Below, one piece after another: positions 19,189-31,798 of a DNA stretch of 64,000 nt; position 1 is the stretch's first letter; each line of letters begins with the position of its first letter. The DNA lies in contig JAUPFP010000012.1 in assembly GCA_036925085.1 (NCBI GenBank), forward strand, positions 2,709,609-2,773,608, read 5' to 3'. The notes beneath the pieces were generated by a model. It ran no database searches and was not told the DNA's origin. It saw only the letters and a list, made by a program, of their open reading frames with translations. The translations under genes were made by a program, and so were the position numbers. This stretch comes from Brachycybe producta (Eukaryota; Arthropoda; Diplopoda; Playtdesmida; Andrognathidae).

Positions 19189-22100
19189 ATGTCAGCATCC
19201 AAAGGTAAAGTATGTTTTGTTGATTAACTTAAGCTTCGTTTGTTAACCTAATTTTTGTGTGTTTATTTTTAAGTGTTTCCACTTCATTGCTCGGTTCAGA
19301 ATTACGGTTGGGGTAAATATGGGTCGAATAGTGAAGTGGCGCTACTTATTAAAAACGTTTGTCCGCACTTCAGGATCGACGAGAACAAGCCATATGCTGA
19401 GGTATGATTATATCTTCTGCTTAAAGTTGTGTGCTTTTTCAAACACGTAAAAAGCTTATTTTGAGAGATATCGACTATAAAATACTATGGCTGCATCACA
19501 AAATCACTTTGAAAAATCTCCGCAAAGAGCGCTGGCATCGTTTTTCTTTTGAGCCCATAGATCCAATGTTAAAGAAAAAATGTTAATTTTTAAAATACAC
19601 ATTCGCGGGCAATATGTTTATTTTTCATATTGAAAGTTGTCCAACATTAAGTTTTCAAAGTGCAGTGTGCACCTTAAATATATGCTGATCGAGCGACATA
19701 ATGACAAAAAAATTAGTAAGTGCGGTTATATTTTTAAAAACTATTTCAAAATCGCGAATTAATAAATTCTTGATTTTTAAATAGTTTATTGTTAAACTCC
19801 CGCGATTATGAAATAGTTTCATGTTAAGCTCCATTGAGTACGTGCCTGTGAGCAAAAACATCCATTAAATTGCTCGTAAAAATACCTAAAAATAATTTAA
19901 AAAAACCACAATTAAACCACAGTGAAGGGGTCAGGATAACAGGAAGAACAGATGAACATCGTCGATAATCCTAAAACCTGAAACAGAATTCATATAGAAA
20001 TGGATGAACACTATTAAGATGGATGCAGAACACAAATCATGTTTTAAATCAAATTATTTTTTTTACATTCTGTGTGTGGGGGGGGGGGGCTGAGCGTCCA
20101 GACACCTCCACCCCCCTGCAACAAACTCAATATTAACATAGTCCAAATGTTCATCGGTTCATCTTTTTAATCCGTGCTGATTTTTTTCTGTTTTTTTAAA
20201 ATTATTTTTAGGTATTTTTGCTAGCATATTTTCATGGATGTTTTTTGCTTACGAGCAAGGAGTTTAACATAAGAGTTAAAAATTCGTGATTTTGGAATAG
20301 TTTTTAAAAATATAACAGCACATACCAATTTTTTGTCATTCTATCACTCGATCAGCATATATTTAAGGTGCACACTGCACTTTGTAAACTTAATATTGGA
20401 CAACTTTAAATATAAAAAATAAACACTGCCGCGACTGTGTATTTTAAAAATTACCATTTTTTTAACATTGGGTTTACGGACTCAATAGAAAAACGATTCT
20501 AGCGCTCTTTGCGGAGATTTTTCAAAGTGATTTTGTGATGTAGCCTCTTAAGGTCAAAGGTTACACGTGACGACGTTTGGCGTTTAGATCATTGTGATAA
20601 CAATATATTAAAAATTTTCATGAAGTGTAAAGTGTGCTGACTAATTTTGCCATTTTTTTCTAAAGTTTGCACATGCATAACATTTAAGCAATAATATACA
20701 GTATAACAGATTGCACAAAAATATTTTATTGGATGTCATTTTTGCCGATTACTACACGTGTATATAACTTCGTAAAAATCAAAGATCGTCACGTTGTAAC
20801 TTTGATTTTTTTTTGTTGATGTAATATGGAATGTATGACCCTTCGAGCATATCTCGCATATCTTGGTGCTGTGGCACACTCTTCGAAAATATTAAATTTT
20901 AATAATAAATGTTACATCAAAAATTTCGCGGCACAGCGTATGAGGACCACTGCTTTAAAAACAACTGCAAGGATTAATAGCAAATGATAGCTTTACAATT
21001 ATTAGGATAGAGTGCGGTTTATGGTGACTGTTTCATTTGACTTCTGTTTGCTTTAGTTGTGGATAGGAACCCATCCAATGGGCCCTTCGTCAGTTATGAC
21101 ATCGGACGGTAAAGTGGGAAAAACTCTTCTGGAACTCCTCAAAGATCATCCTGAGTATTTGGGACAGACAGTTGTCGACAGATATGGACTTGAATTGCCA
21201 TTTTTGTTGAAAGTGTTGTCTGTTGGGAAAGCGCTTTCTATTCAGGCGCATCCAAATAAGGTTGGTAAATATATTAGTTAATGGTTATAGTTTGTTACTC
21301 ATGTGATTGTAACTCGTCACGTGCAGTCAAAGAATTTTGACGCCAAGCATTAATTTGCAAGGAGCTTTCGGTACCTCCTACAAATATGGAGGGTTCGGGC
21401 GATACTATAATTTTGCCGACATACCTCTGCCGATTTTTTTAGCAAAATATATTGGACGATGCCGATATTTTTAATTATTTTAATAGCATTAGGAACATGG
21501 CGAGGGAAAAATCATGATTAAAAACTTAAAAATAGGATTTTTTTAAATTTAAATTGTGATTTTAATCATGATTTAGATTATTACAACTTACATTGTAACA
21601 ACCCGCCCTGTGCTATCGCAATACCCCAGAAAGTTTTCCCCAACCTTACCACTTAGACTTCGTTTAGGGGAAGGGTTCGCACCGATGGGTGGCGCCAGCC
21701 AGCAAGGAGCCGCCCTCGCTGTACCCCGACGGACGTATCTCCGGCAAAGAGACGAGAAACCATGGTGGAACGCACGGTTCCACCGCAAACCGGTGCAAGA
21801 AACCTGGCCGACAAACCCCAGACACAATACGGCAGAGCTCCCCTTGAACCCCCGCCACTCCCCGCGGTATTCTCCCAAAAGAACCTACACGACACATATG
21901 TACAGGTGAAATAAAATAATATATTTATTTACACTTACTCGGTAATAGATTTATTTACACACCTGCCCGTTATACAAAACACTATCAAAATAAACAAACG
22001 ACGACATGTTTGGCCGACATTCCTGTGGAGGCAGCCTGGCCTCCAGCAGCAGGTTGTTCTAAGGTCTCAGGTCAACTGTACACTGTCCGGATTAACGGCC

Positions 22101-23796
22101 GGTCTGGCCATTATATCTCCCAAGCAACTCCACATGGGGATGGACAGTGACACCATCTGACCTCTCATCCATTGAACTCAATGGGGGGGAGGCCTACTGG
22201 CACAAATATGGCGTCTGCCTGGCTGTCTACTGCAGCAGCCTAGCAAACCACCATCAGGTATTTAGTCTGCTCCTTCAAATAAATGAAAAGAGCCAGACAG
22301 GGTCGTCACAACATGCATTGCACAAACAATATTAAACAATTAAAAGTTTTAGTTTAATTGTTTTAAAGTTATGGCTTCGACTGGGAGAGACACTCTGAGA
22401 GCCATGGCTACCTTGTGTACCGACCGACCTTCAACATGAACCACGTTGTGGCTCTTAGGTTGGAAACACATGACCAAGAGCTTCTAAAAATAGATTTTGA
22501 AAATACAACAAACTATTTAATAGATGTATATGAAAAGTTCTTGAAATCTACGTACAAATGATAAAATATTTCACTCTTAATTTTCTTGTGCTCTTAATTT
22601 TCTTAACAGAAAAGGGCCGAGCAGTTGCACAGTAAAAGGCCAGATGTATACCGAGATGGGAATCATAAACCAGAAATGGCTCTAGCTTTGACTGATTTTG
22701 AAGCTCTGTGTGGATTTCGTCCATTCAACGAAATCCTCAATTTTCTGAAAAGTGATTTTATGCCTAAATTTTTCTCTGTTTCGTTAAGTTCAAGTTTGGC
22801 GGTTTTTTTTAAGTCATTCCCGAACTTGCGGCTCTTATTGGACAGAATCTTATAGATAATTTGACCCAGGCAGAAAATGCTTGTGTGTCCGAACAGAAAG
22901 CAGCTCTGAAAAGTTGCTTCACTGCCGTGATGACGACGTCGAAAAGTATTATCGAACGGCAATTGGGTATACTGATTGAAAGAATAGGTATCAACACGTG
23001 TTTCTAAAATACATTGACACTGTTTGACACTAGGTAAAAAAAAATCGCTCATGTGTTTTTGTTTTTTATTTAGGAAACGAAGAACTAAATGCAAGTGAAT
23101 CATTAAGTAGATTGTTGCTTAGAATATGTAAAGATTTCCCTGGGGATGTTGGTTGTTTTGGAATCTACTTCTTGAATCATTTGAAAATGAAGCCAGGCGA
23201 TGCTTTATTTTTAGAAGCAGATGAAGCACATGCATATTTATCTGGAGGTATAATTTTGTTTTCTAATATTCAGAGAAATGTCAATTACTCTCTATTACTC
23301 TGTAATAAGCAGATTGTGTCGAGATAATGGCCTGTTCTGACAACGTGGTACGTGCAGGATTGACACCTAAATATATCGATACGGAAGAATTGTGCGAAAT
23401 GTTAACTTATAAGTGCACTTCATCCGATGAAAAGTTGTTCAGAGGGAGAAACGAAGTTGAATCGTATAGTACCATTTACGATCCTCCAGTTCCGGATTTC
23501 GCATTGGATAAAATTGAGGTCTTTAGAATGCTAAAATTGGGTTTCAGGTGTACGTTTAATTGGTATTATTCTTACAGGTTCCATCCAGCGTGGAGGAATT
23601 TACCTTCAAAGCAAAAAGTGTTGCTAGCATTTTATTAGTTATTCGGGGAGTAGCCAAATACAACTGTATAGGAGAATATGGATGTCGTGACCTTAAACGA
23701 GGAAGCAGTATTTTCATACCAGCAAATGAGACACTTCATGTCAACTTAACGTCGACAAGTTCAGAGGATCTTCTTGTTTTTCAAGCTTATTGTTAA
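19189..23796 (+). CDS. MPI: Mannose-6-phosphate isomerase, complete, 8 exons
   Basis: A cytosolic zinc enzyme that interconverts mannose-6-phosphate and fructose-6-phosphate, feeding GDP-mannose for glycosylation. Coding exons: 19189-19204, 19274-19401, 21057-21260, 22610-22751, 22814-22987, 23074-23247, 23313-23518 and 23578-23796. All introns are GT-AG, and the sum is 1,263 nt, or 420 residues plus stop (human MPI 423). The protein starts [20 protein letters not shown]. Type I zinc-site segments are present: SIQAHPNK (exon 3), HKPEMALAL (exon 4) and [12 protein letters not shown] (exons 6-7). The active-site [16 protein letters not shown] follows in exon 7. Start and exon ends were chosen by phase and family similarity. 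Five introns are 59-86 nt. Introns 2 (1,655 nt) and 3 (1,349 nt) are swollen by a fold-back element and an LTR. Confidence 0.95.
19487..20551. mobile_element. TTAA fold-back element, copy 1 (MPI intron 2)
   Basis: A long imperfect palindrome. The left end reads GGCTGCATCACAAAATCACTT and the right end AAGTGATTTTGTGATGTAGCC followed by TCTTAA. The arms share the block with AAAGAGCGCT, TTAAGTTTTCAAAGTGCA and CCTTAAATATATGCTGATCG. There is no coding capacity. The same family occurs six more times in the CUL4 introns. TTAA at the ends suggests a piggyBac- or Kolobok-like origin, which is inference. Confidence 0.7.
21594..22273 (-). mobile_element. Solo LTR in MPI intron 3
   Basis: It starts TGTAACAACCCG on the + strand and ends near GTCTGCTCC. 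It resembles the family 1 LTRs by the terminal TGTAAC..C, CACAATACC or GCAATACC near 21617, paired CCTCC and CAACTCCAC motifs, TGACCTCTCA and the GTCTGCTC end. It is in - orientation and about 680 bp long. No primer site, coding part or clear target duplication flanks it, so it is a recombined solo LTR. The right end is approximate. It accounts for half of MPI intron 3. Confidence 0.65.
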
Positions 23797-25194
23797 TTAT
23801 GATTATTCCAGTCAATTCAAAAAAATTATTTTTCTTAAGGCTTTAGAAGCGCCACAGACGTCAATTGGTCGATATATGTGCTACTATAACTATGGGCCGA
23901 TATAACTATCGGCTGATATAAATATCGGCCGTTATGGGGGTGCTGACATCATTAACACTATTACCATTTGCGAAAAATAGTCTTTAAAAATATCTCTAAC
24001 GTCTTAATTAAAATATGAATGGTATGTCATGAATAAGAAAACAAAATTAACTTACTTTGATAATTTGTGATGGTAATTATTAATCTTGCAAAAACCACCA
24101 AACCGCTAGTGCAATCTGCTAAATTAAATACATTTTAGGATGTAGAATTTTGCAGATTCACTAGCAGATTGGTTGTTGACTGAATCCACAGATTGAGAGT
24201 AACATATATAATGATTATTAACGAACTGTTAAATAGCATAAAGTATAATGAATTACTATCGCGGGTGCAAAATGAAGAAAAACTTGAATGTGTTAGAGAC
24301 TAGAACAGTAGCTGAATCCACTCCATAGTATTTTCATGTTTGTATGTTTCAAAATAAGCTTTTGTCATTTTGTCATAATCATTTAAAATGGCTTAATTTT
24401 AAACAGGGCAATATGTTTTGTTATGTTTGTCTATTTAAAAAAAGTTTATTTTAAAAGATATCGACATAAAAATAACTTCGAGTGAGCGACCCGTCTAGTT
24501 TCTTTTGCTCTTGTGAAAGACAGAGAAATTCACTGCTTCACAAATTTAGCAAATGTTTCTCAATCTTTGCAGCTCAAGAGCCAATTGGGAAGTAACAATC
24601 CCCCATTTAGATCAACCAACAATTATTATTATTATTATTTCAATTAAAACACTGGTTAGAGGCAAGAATTGACAACTGATAGTAATCAGACATCCATGAA
24701 AAAGCATAAGTGAAGTTGCTCTAATGATAATGATTACTTCACAAAATTATTGGCATTTGGTTCAGAAATTGAGACACATTTGATTGATGTTGCATAAAGA
24801 TCCGAACCCTAATTATTATAATACAGAAATTGTCTATTCATTAAATTACATTATTTGTTGAGTTTCCATGACAACAAATGATTTTTTTGGTACTTTGCAT
24901 GTATTTTAATATGAAAAAAAAATTATTCTGCAGACAGTGATGAAAGGCCTGTTGCAGAAGGACAGTTTGTTTTCAATTTAAGTTTTTTTTCTTCTCATAC
25001 TGCTACTGATAGACTTTATCCGATTGAAGAATCCAAGATTGAAGAGTCCACTCTTGAGCCCTGTGATGGTCAATATCTAATGGTCATCAACATCATAAAT
25101 ACTTCTGAAAAAGCCATCGATGCTTTTTGACATTTGAGTCATATAACTTGACCACTGACCATCAAAGGGGCAAATGACTGCCTGTCTTATGTGA
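23797..25194. other. Intergenic, AT-rich, no gene seen
   Basis: Sequence after the MPI stop codon. The 3' untranslated region must lie here, but I see no clear AATAAA close to the stop. There is a short ATT microsatellite at about 24625-24640. No coding similarity was recognised on either strand. Confidence 0.4.
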
Positions 25195-25396
25195 CAGGCG
25201 TTTAGAAATCAGGACGAACACAAGTTGGCTCCGCCCTTTTTATGATGACCGGCAACTTTTAATTGGTTGCTTATGTAGTCGGACGTCACATGCTCCGCCC
25301 TTTTCAACGTCGAACCACACAACAAACCAATTAGAAGTTGCCGGTCTTCATAAAAAGGGCGCAGCCAACTTGTGTTCGTCCCGATTTCTAAATGCA
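25195..25396. mobile_element. Palindromic CAGGC MITE, copy a
   Basis: An inverted repeat: CAGGCGTTTAGAAATCAGGAC at the left and the complement GTCCCGATTTCTAAATGCATG at the right. The arms contain AAGTTGGCTCCGCCC and AACTTTTAATTGGTT. It is the same family as 25460-25663, 46641-46777 and 48754-49312. It has no coding capacity. Confidence 0.65.
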
Positions 25397-25459
25397 TGTG
25401 TCTTATGTGATGGTGTTGTGGTCACCTAGTGGTCATGCAGTTATGTCAAGTTTGGTCAA

Positions 25460-25663
25460 CAGGCAATTAGAAATCGGGACAAACAGAAGTTGGCTCCGCC
25501 CTGTTTATGACGAACAGCAACTTCTAATTGGTTTGTTGTGTGGTGAGACGTTGGAAAGGGCGGAGCATGTGACTTCAGACTACATAACTAACCAATTAGA
25601 AGTTTCCGGTCGTCATAAAAAGGGTCGAGCCAACTTCTGTTTGTCCCGATTTCTAATTGCCTG
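25460..25663. mobile_element. Palindromic CAGGC MITE, copy b
   Basis: A 204 bp palindrome beginning CAGGCAATTAGAAATCGGGA and ending TCCCGATTTCTAATTGCCTG. The inner arms hold AAGTTGGCTCCGCCC and GACGAACAGCAACTTCTAATT. It lies 64 bp from copy a and looks less diverged. CAGG ends resemble hAT elements, but I could not see an 8 bp duplication. Confidence 0.7.
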
Positions 25664-26001
25664 TGTTTGGGTCACACAGTTAAATGAGATCTTTCACATT
25701 TTTTTTGTGAACATTTTCAATTTCTTCTATACTGTAATGGTCTAAAAATTGTTAGCAATATATTAAGGTGGCTGAATAGATATTTATTTTGTTTTTGTTC
25801 CTCTGTGTGGCGCCACTGCAGTGAGTATTATATTCTAAAGGAAGGTCTCCCTCCTCCAACCCTCAGTTTTGAGAAAATTTATATTTTTCAACGTGAACGT
25901 TTTTCAGGAGAAACACGTATAAAAGATTCAAAGTGTTTTCAAAACTAGAATAGTTGGTGATAATGCTAAAAGTTTTTTCATGATTATATCTTTCAAAATA
26001 A
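25664..26001. other. Short intergenic stretch
   Basis: Between a MITE and an LTR. It is AT-rich with a GTGGCGCCACTGCAG palindrome at about 25808. No gene or repeat was recognised. Confidence 0.35.
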
Positions 26002-26730
26002 TGTAACGACCCGGCTGGTCGCCACAATACCCTGGTAAAACTTAACTGTCTTACCAGCTGCTGAACTCCCTTGGGACAGGTTCCCAGTGCTGCCTAGCCC
26101 TCCTCTAGTCCACCCGTGTCCACGGGTAGCGCCCGTCAGGAGTTCTTCCCCATAAATCGACGGTGACTTTCCGCCGACCGGACGAAGAATCCATGGTAAA
26201 TCCCTGATGGATCTTACCGTGGATGTCGACGCGAAGTACCGGCCGAAAACAACTGTTGCAGGACGGTGATGTTCCGGTGAATCCCCCACCGGAGACCCCC
26301 ACCCTCCCCGCTGTAACTTCCTCAGTAAATTACATGGACAACAGTATGTAGTTAAATAAAAGAATATAATTTATTCATACAATAAACAAATTAATAAACA
26401 CTGACTTAAGTAATCTGGCTACTCCAGCCAGGGGAGATGTTGATTCTAACCAAGAACAAAGATTGATGAAAGAGGTGGCCATCTTGGCCTCTCTCAGAAA
26501 CACAGCACAACACAATGCTTCCATTGGATATCCAGGGTGACCTCTGCATCCACAAAACTGCTCATCATGTCGAGCTGTCCGATACGCAGTGGATCCCTGA
26601 CCTTTCGGTCGTTTTGACTCCCTGGCATGCTCATTTTTCCTCCTCGCTGCTTGACGACATTTATCTTCACGTTGGGAATTCGGTAGCAAGCGGCGGTCGA
26701 AACGGACTTCTCTTTGTTGATTCTCTTTGA
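26002..26730 (-). mobile_element. LTR next to the third ORF of element E
   Basis: It begins TGTAACGACCCGG on the + strand (the - strand LTR end TTACA). It shares the layout of the LTRs at 21594 and 41941: CACAATACC near the end, then GC-rich sequence, then an A/T-rich part with AATAAA on the - strand (about 26378). Its end differs from the LTR next to E's primer site (33563), so it is probably not E's own 3' LTR. It may have cut off E. The right border is approximate. Confidence 0.55.
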
Positions 26731-26752
26731 TAACTGTAATAGTTGACCTAGG

Positions 26753-27491
26753 TCAAAACAGGATTACAGGTGGCAAAGGTGAAGGTGATACTTTTCTAGG
26801 TGTTGACGGCACCAAAATTGGTCCCGGCAACACCAACTGCTTCTTCAGTTCCGGGCGGTATCCCCTGACGACAGGTCCGTCCACTGTAGCCCAGCGTGGG
26901 GCTGGAGAGGCGCCACGGGCTGGTCTCTTCGACTTTGGCAAAGCAGTGCCAACTTCAGGGATCTCGATAGGTCGGTGTCCCCTCTTTATGCATTCTTCAT
27001 TTTGGCGAGTGATCCACTCCTTCATTGCTCTCTTGTCGGCATTCTTCTCGCCTTTGATGCGGCCTCGGCAATTTGAGGAGTACAATTCCACTGGTACTAC
27101 TCTTTCGGCATCACTGCAAGGCAGCGTGTCGATTTCATCAGTGGGGCACAGGAACTGCAAAGTCTGGTCCCGTGTTGGTTCCATGTAAATATCCGGCTCT
27201 GGATTACCTAATGGAATAGGTGGAGATCTCATTAACGGAAGAAATCTTTCTACTTACTCGTCTTCTGATTCGGGACTCTTTCGCTTCTTGAGAGTTGCCC
27301 GAATCATTCCTGTTCTTTCGGGACATCGAAGCATTGCTGCCTGAAGGCTTTTCAACTGCGATGGCTGCATCGGCTTTCGGGGCAGCGTCCTTGATGTCCA
27401 TTATGTTGTCGTCATGGTCCTCTCCAAATAGGGCCGTGAAGTTGAACGAATCCTCACTTGATGATGATTTCCCTCCAAAGGATCTCAGCAT
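26753..27491 (-). pseudogene. Third ORF (downstream of pol) of gypsy element E, truncated
   Basis: Two overlapping - strand frames (27491-27204, then 27232-26753). The first starts MLRSFGGKSSSSED and has FTALFGEDHDD and KPSGSNAS. The second has NPEPDIYMEPTRDQTLQF, then CRGRIKGEKNADKRAMKEW and EVGTALPK. The same blocks in the same order are in element F (36356-37172). A T-rich tract ending TTTAAG lies just upstream of the first ATG. No membrane segment or known domain was seen. The part matching F at 35474-35917 is missing because the sequence runs into the LTR at 26730. Function is unknown. Confidence 0.55.
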
Positions 27492-27510
27492 CTTCTTAAA
27501 AATAAACTTT

Positions 27511-28529
27511 TTATCCCGTGACAGCAGAAATTAGCGAAACTTTTTGTTGGCATTCTTCTCTTGCAGAAACAAATTTAAAAGTGGCATCAAAAATGGCGGA
27601 TGCTTCCCTACATGGTTCTGAGGGGTTGCCAAGTCTAAGTTCTGGGTCAAATAAGGTGGAGCTAGTGATAACATCCGGTTTCTCTTCTTTTTCTCTTCTC
27701 TCAATTTCTCCCACCAGGCGGTGCTGCGCAAGGCAGCAAATTCGAATTTCTGCATCGTCTGATGCTTCTTTTTGACTTTCTGGGTGTAATCTTGGTGGTA
27801 AATTAGCGTTTTCATAATTTTTCTTTTCTCCACCTTGTGTTTGCACACGGGAATCCAATTGAACTGGTTCTTTAGGAGCAGTCTTTTTCGGTGTCCCGCA
27901 TTTTCTCTTAGGTTGTTCCATATGTATCTCTAGAATTTCTTTTTCAGAAGTATCTAGATGAGCTTCTTGGCTGGCATCCGGGATAAGTTCTTCTACACAA
28001 TGAACGTCTGGAGTATTCTCAACAGGTAAGTCATCGTCTGCATCGATACCATCTTCATCAGCGTCGGACTCTTCTTCGGCGTGGGCAGCTTCTTTGATGT
28101 CATCATTTAAGTTCGTTTGAGGAGTCCTCAGGTCATTGGTCTCAAAATAGGGTCTCATCTGTTGAACATTGATGGTGTCTCTCATAGTCAAACCAGATTG
28201 AGTAATGTACTCGGTTCTCATAGACTAAGTCGGTTAATTTTTTTGTGACAAGACAGGACTCTTTATATGGCCAGATTCATTTCTGAGCCATTCCTGGCTT
28301 TGGCACACAATCTCTGATCAACCTTTTCTGACCCGGTTTGTAATCTGGAATCATACGATGTTTCTGATTGTAATTCCTCTTCATCACCTCTTGGGCAGCT
28401 TCGATGTTCTTTAGCAGCTTCCAAAGCTGAATCGGACTGCTCTGCTTCATTTGTCATGGGCGGTGGCACGACAGGAGTGCATGGCATCATGTTGTCCAAT
28501 GTAGTCCTGGGCTCGCCCCCGAACATCAA
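27511..28529 (-). pseudogene. Integrase C-terminus and acidic pol tail, element E
   Basis: The frame 28529-28263 begins MMFGGEPRTTLDNM, the usual integrase segment before the C-terminal domain, and then turns into an acidic linker. The frame 28221-27511 continues (VQQMRPYF, then a long Asp/Glu-rich stretch, QPKRKCGTPKKTAPK, and a Glu/Lys/Arg-rich end). A related tail ends element F pol at 37170-37390. It has no catalytic role and could be a targeting or nucleic-acid-binding tail. Confidence 0.5.
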
Positions 28530-28639
28530 TCATAACTGTGAAAATTTTGTTGAGTTATGTTCTACAAGATTGTATGCCATAACTGCGTCACCTAACTTCT
28601 TTTTCCAATCAGTCTGTTGCTGAAAGACATCCAAGTGTC

Positions 28640-29690
28640 ATTGCACAACCTCCATTACGGTGTGATTTATTCTCTGCCAAACCATCAGCTTATGGATGAT
28701 AGGCTGTCGTTGCGGCATGCTGGATTAGGTTAGGTTACGTTAGGTTGTTTTAAAAAATTCTTGAGTATTGTTACTCAAAAATTGGGGTCCTCGATCAATG
28801 ATGATCTTCTGAGGAACACCAAATTCATTTACAATCTTGTCTTTGACGAAGACAATTGCTGCGTGAGCGGTTGCTCTTGCCACTGCTTTGGCGATGCAAT
28901 ACTTCGTCACATAATTACTGCAATCAGGATATGCTAGACTCCGATTGATTTTGGAAGAGGACCAACATAGTCCATTCCCCATCAATGTCGGATTTCCCAC
29001 AATGATTGGCTGAAGCAATCCAGGTACTTTTTGATGCGACAGTTTGGTTCTTTGGCAGATGCGGCACGACCTAACATATTCAGTGACATCCGCTTTTATT
29101 GTTTTCCAATTGAATCGCTTCTGGATTCTTTTCATCGTTTTGGTGAATTCTAAATGTCCGGCCTCAGGCACATCGTGGAGCATCTCGAGAATCCCAATCC
29201 TCAATTGTCGGGGCACAGTACACAGTGACACGGTCTCTTCATGTTTAATGTGGTATAAAATGCCATCCACTATCACAAATTTCTTGTGATAAGGATGCAG
29301 TCGATCTTTTTGGAGTGCTTTGATGAGAAGCTCTTCATCAAGAGATTGCTCCCATTCCCATTGGAAATCGCTGTAGACAGTAAAGATGTGAAGATCTTCG
29401 AGAGCTTCCATCTCTCCATTCTTCTGCTTCCAATTGGCAGGAACGTTGCTTTCGTAATGTGAGACACAATCGGCATCCACATGCGTTTTACCTTTTTTGT
29501 AAACTACCTCATAATCATATGGTTGTGGTTTCATTTGCCATTTACCCAATCGGCCATCAAGATTATGTGCTGTCTTGAGATAGCACAGGGCCTTATGTTC
29601 AGTAATCACTTTGAGTTTCCGGTTAAATACGTATGGGCGAGCCTTTTCGATGCCATAGACGATGGCAAGACACTTTTTTCGTAGTCCCAT
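28640..29690 (-). pseudogene. RNase H and integrase of element E
   Basis: The frame 29690-28740 has the RNase H end (YVFNRKLKVITEHKALCYLK, GRLGKWQMKPQPYDYEV and KKGKTHVDADCVSHY). It then has the integrase HHCC domain (MLHDVPEAGHLEF..., ending VRSCRICQRTK) and part of the core with KIIIDRGPQFLS, whose Asp is the second catalytic residue. Past a break, the - strand at 28700-28640 reads YHP, a stop, then ADGLAERINHTVMEV, so the catalytic Glu is kept. The region of the first catalytic Asp (GNGLCWSSSK) is scrambled. It is a pseudogene by stops and frameshifts. Confidence 0.75.
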
Positions 29691-29771
29691 AGTTCCTTTC
29701 TGCTCCCTAGAGTTTTCGGCTGTAATATCCTAGAACTCCAGGTTTCTTCTCATTTTTCGCATTCTGATAAA

Positions 29772-30704
29772 TTATGACACCAATTTGGTGTCACAAGCTT
29801 TGGTATGTAATGCAATTTCTGCCTCCAGATCATACAAAGTTAGAATCTGAGCAGAGCAAAGAGCCTTTTTCAGACTGTTGAAAGCGACCTTGCAGTCAGA
29901 CCACTTGAAGTCCAGGTCCTTCTTGACTGGGACTTGCATAGGTCTCGCTATTTTGGAGTAGTTCTCAATGAAGCGGTTGTAATAGCCGGTCATTCCAAAT
30001 AAGCTTCTCACATCAGTCATGTTTTTAGGTGCAGGAAATCCTTGAATGGTCTGGACCTTCTCTTCATCTGGTCAAATACCAAGGGCACTGATCTTGTGGC
30101 CAAGGTAGTTGATTTCATCCTCTCCAAATAAGTATTTGCTGGGTTGCAAACTCAAATTGGCATTCCGTATGAGTGTCACGATGTTTTTCAATCATTGGAG
30201 GAACTCTTCAAAGTTTCTGGCAAAGATGACAATGTCATCTAAATAAACCAGACAGGTCTTCCATTTACAAATCAAGAGCATGCTGCATCATTACAGGTGC
30301 ATTCATTAACCCAAACTGCATTCTGTTGAATTCGTAGAGGCCATTAGTGCATACGAAAGCTGTTTTCTCTCTATCACTTTCTTCCACCGGAAATTGCCAA
30401 TAACCCAATATTAAATCTAAGGTTCCAAAAATCGTGGCTCCAGAAAGTGAGTCAAAAGCATCATCAGTTCATGGTAACGGATACTGGTTGGGTTTAGACT
30501 GAGCATTGAGTTTGCGATTATCGATGCAAAATCGATGTTGACCATTCTTTTTCTTGACAATCACCACGGGACTTGCGTACAGACTTTTGGATGGGCTTAC
30601 AATGCCGGCGTCCAACATATCACGTAGTGTCGACTTGATGATCTCTTTTTGAGCAGGTGAAATATGCCGGAGGGGCTCTCAAACCGGCGGGTTTTCACCG
30701 GTGT
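29772..30704 (-). pseudogene. Reverse transcriptase of element E, broken
   Basis: The thumb is in the frame 30020-29772 (MTDVRSLFGMTGYYNRFIENYSKIARPMQ). Upstream the palm can be followed through stops, including CLVYLDDIVIFARNF (YLDD at 30245-30234) and the region of FCIDNRKLNAQ-like sequence at about 30530-30500. YLDD is intact, so decay is by scattered indels and stops and not by loss of the core as in element A. Confidence 0.65.
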
Positions 30705-31798
30705 CAATCACGTGTTTGGTTAGATTTGTCTCTTTCAAGTCGGAGGTCTTGAAGGCGAAAATATCTGAATTCTTCGAGATGCTTTCGAATCACCATTTTC
30801 CCTTCTCTAGGACGATTCGGATTGATATTAAGACTGTCTTGAAATTCGACATAGTCTTTCGCTGTCATTTTATCACTTTGTGCTTCAATTTTATAGACGG
30901 AGGGGCCCACAGGTACATCAAGAGCTGTGGCGATATTCTGGATCTCTGCAATCGTTTCTCTGGCTCCGAGGTGAATAACCTCTCCAGACAAGTTGAAGAT
31001 CTGGACTTGAAGGATAGATTTTCCTCTTCCTTCAATGATCCCAGGAGAAACTTTGATACCTCTCTGCTGGAACGTGCTTTCGCATGAGTCGATGAACTGT
31101 AGACTACCTTGTAGATCATCAGGAGCATTGACCTCGACGATTGCAGCTTTCTTTGGATCCAGCACAAGATTCTTTACGAGGCAAAGTTTGGCTGGCCCCT
31201 GCTTCAGGAGTTCCTCTTGTTGAATCTCTTCTTCTTGATGTTTAAGATTTTTAATAAAATCTTCTGCTCTTTGTTGCTTTTGGAGAGTGTCCGGTAACAG
31301 TTTCTCTCCAAAGTAAACCTTTTTGTTCATGTTCAAACAAAGGTTTAGATCTTTACTGAGGTTGTTCCCCAGCAAGGCCTCACGTCGTCCTTTGATGACA
31401 ATCAGCTTTCCTCTGACAAGCTTCTCGGCAACTTGGATCAGCATGATGACTTGTCTTATGATATTCAGTGGATTACCTCTAGTGCCAGTCGAATTTGGTG
31501 GGAACGGAAGAAGGTCCATAACGAGTTTCATCTTTTTAACTAATGACTCACTGATGACGGAGGCTTCGGTGCCACTGTCGGTAGTTATTACTAACTCACT
31601 ACCTCCAAAGTTCACAGGAACTTTAAGGGCCATCTGCTCTTCTTGGTGTTGGACATGAAGTTCACCGGGCATGACTGTCTCAGTGAACTTCGTCCAAACA
31701 TCTTGTATTGTCCTCAAACAACAGGTATGTTGCAACCGACAGAGAAGACTAGACTCTGCAGTCGAACCCTTAACAGGTGTAGCTACTCCCTCTTTCAC
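30704..31798 (-). pseudogene. Protease and pre-RT region of element E
   Basis: A long open - strand frame of 364 codons. It includes the aspartic protease motif ITTDSGTEASVISESLVKKM (DSGT in place of the common DSGA or DTGA), the flap region GNPLNIIRQVIMLIQ, and GRREALLGNNLSKDL. A linker with KVYFGEKL, KNLVLDPKKAAIVEVNAP and IEGRGKSILQVQ follows. The layout equals pol of element B (protease, VYFRED, WLPAH, LLVEPH). The frame ends shortly before RT. It is the best preserved piece of E, though outside its context it is not functional. Confidence 0.65.

Noticed and set aside
22663-23103. - strand frame across MPI exons 4-6
   Set aside because: It is the antisense shadow of MPI coding sequence.
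26002-26730. This LTR as the true 3' LTR of element E
   Set aside because: Its end (GGGTCGTTACA) differs from the LTR end beside E's primer site (CGTCACAACA), and no polypurine tract precedes it.
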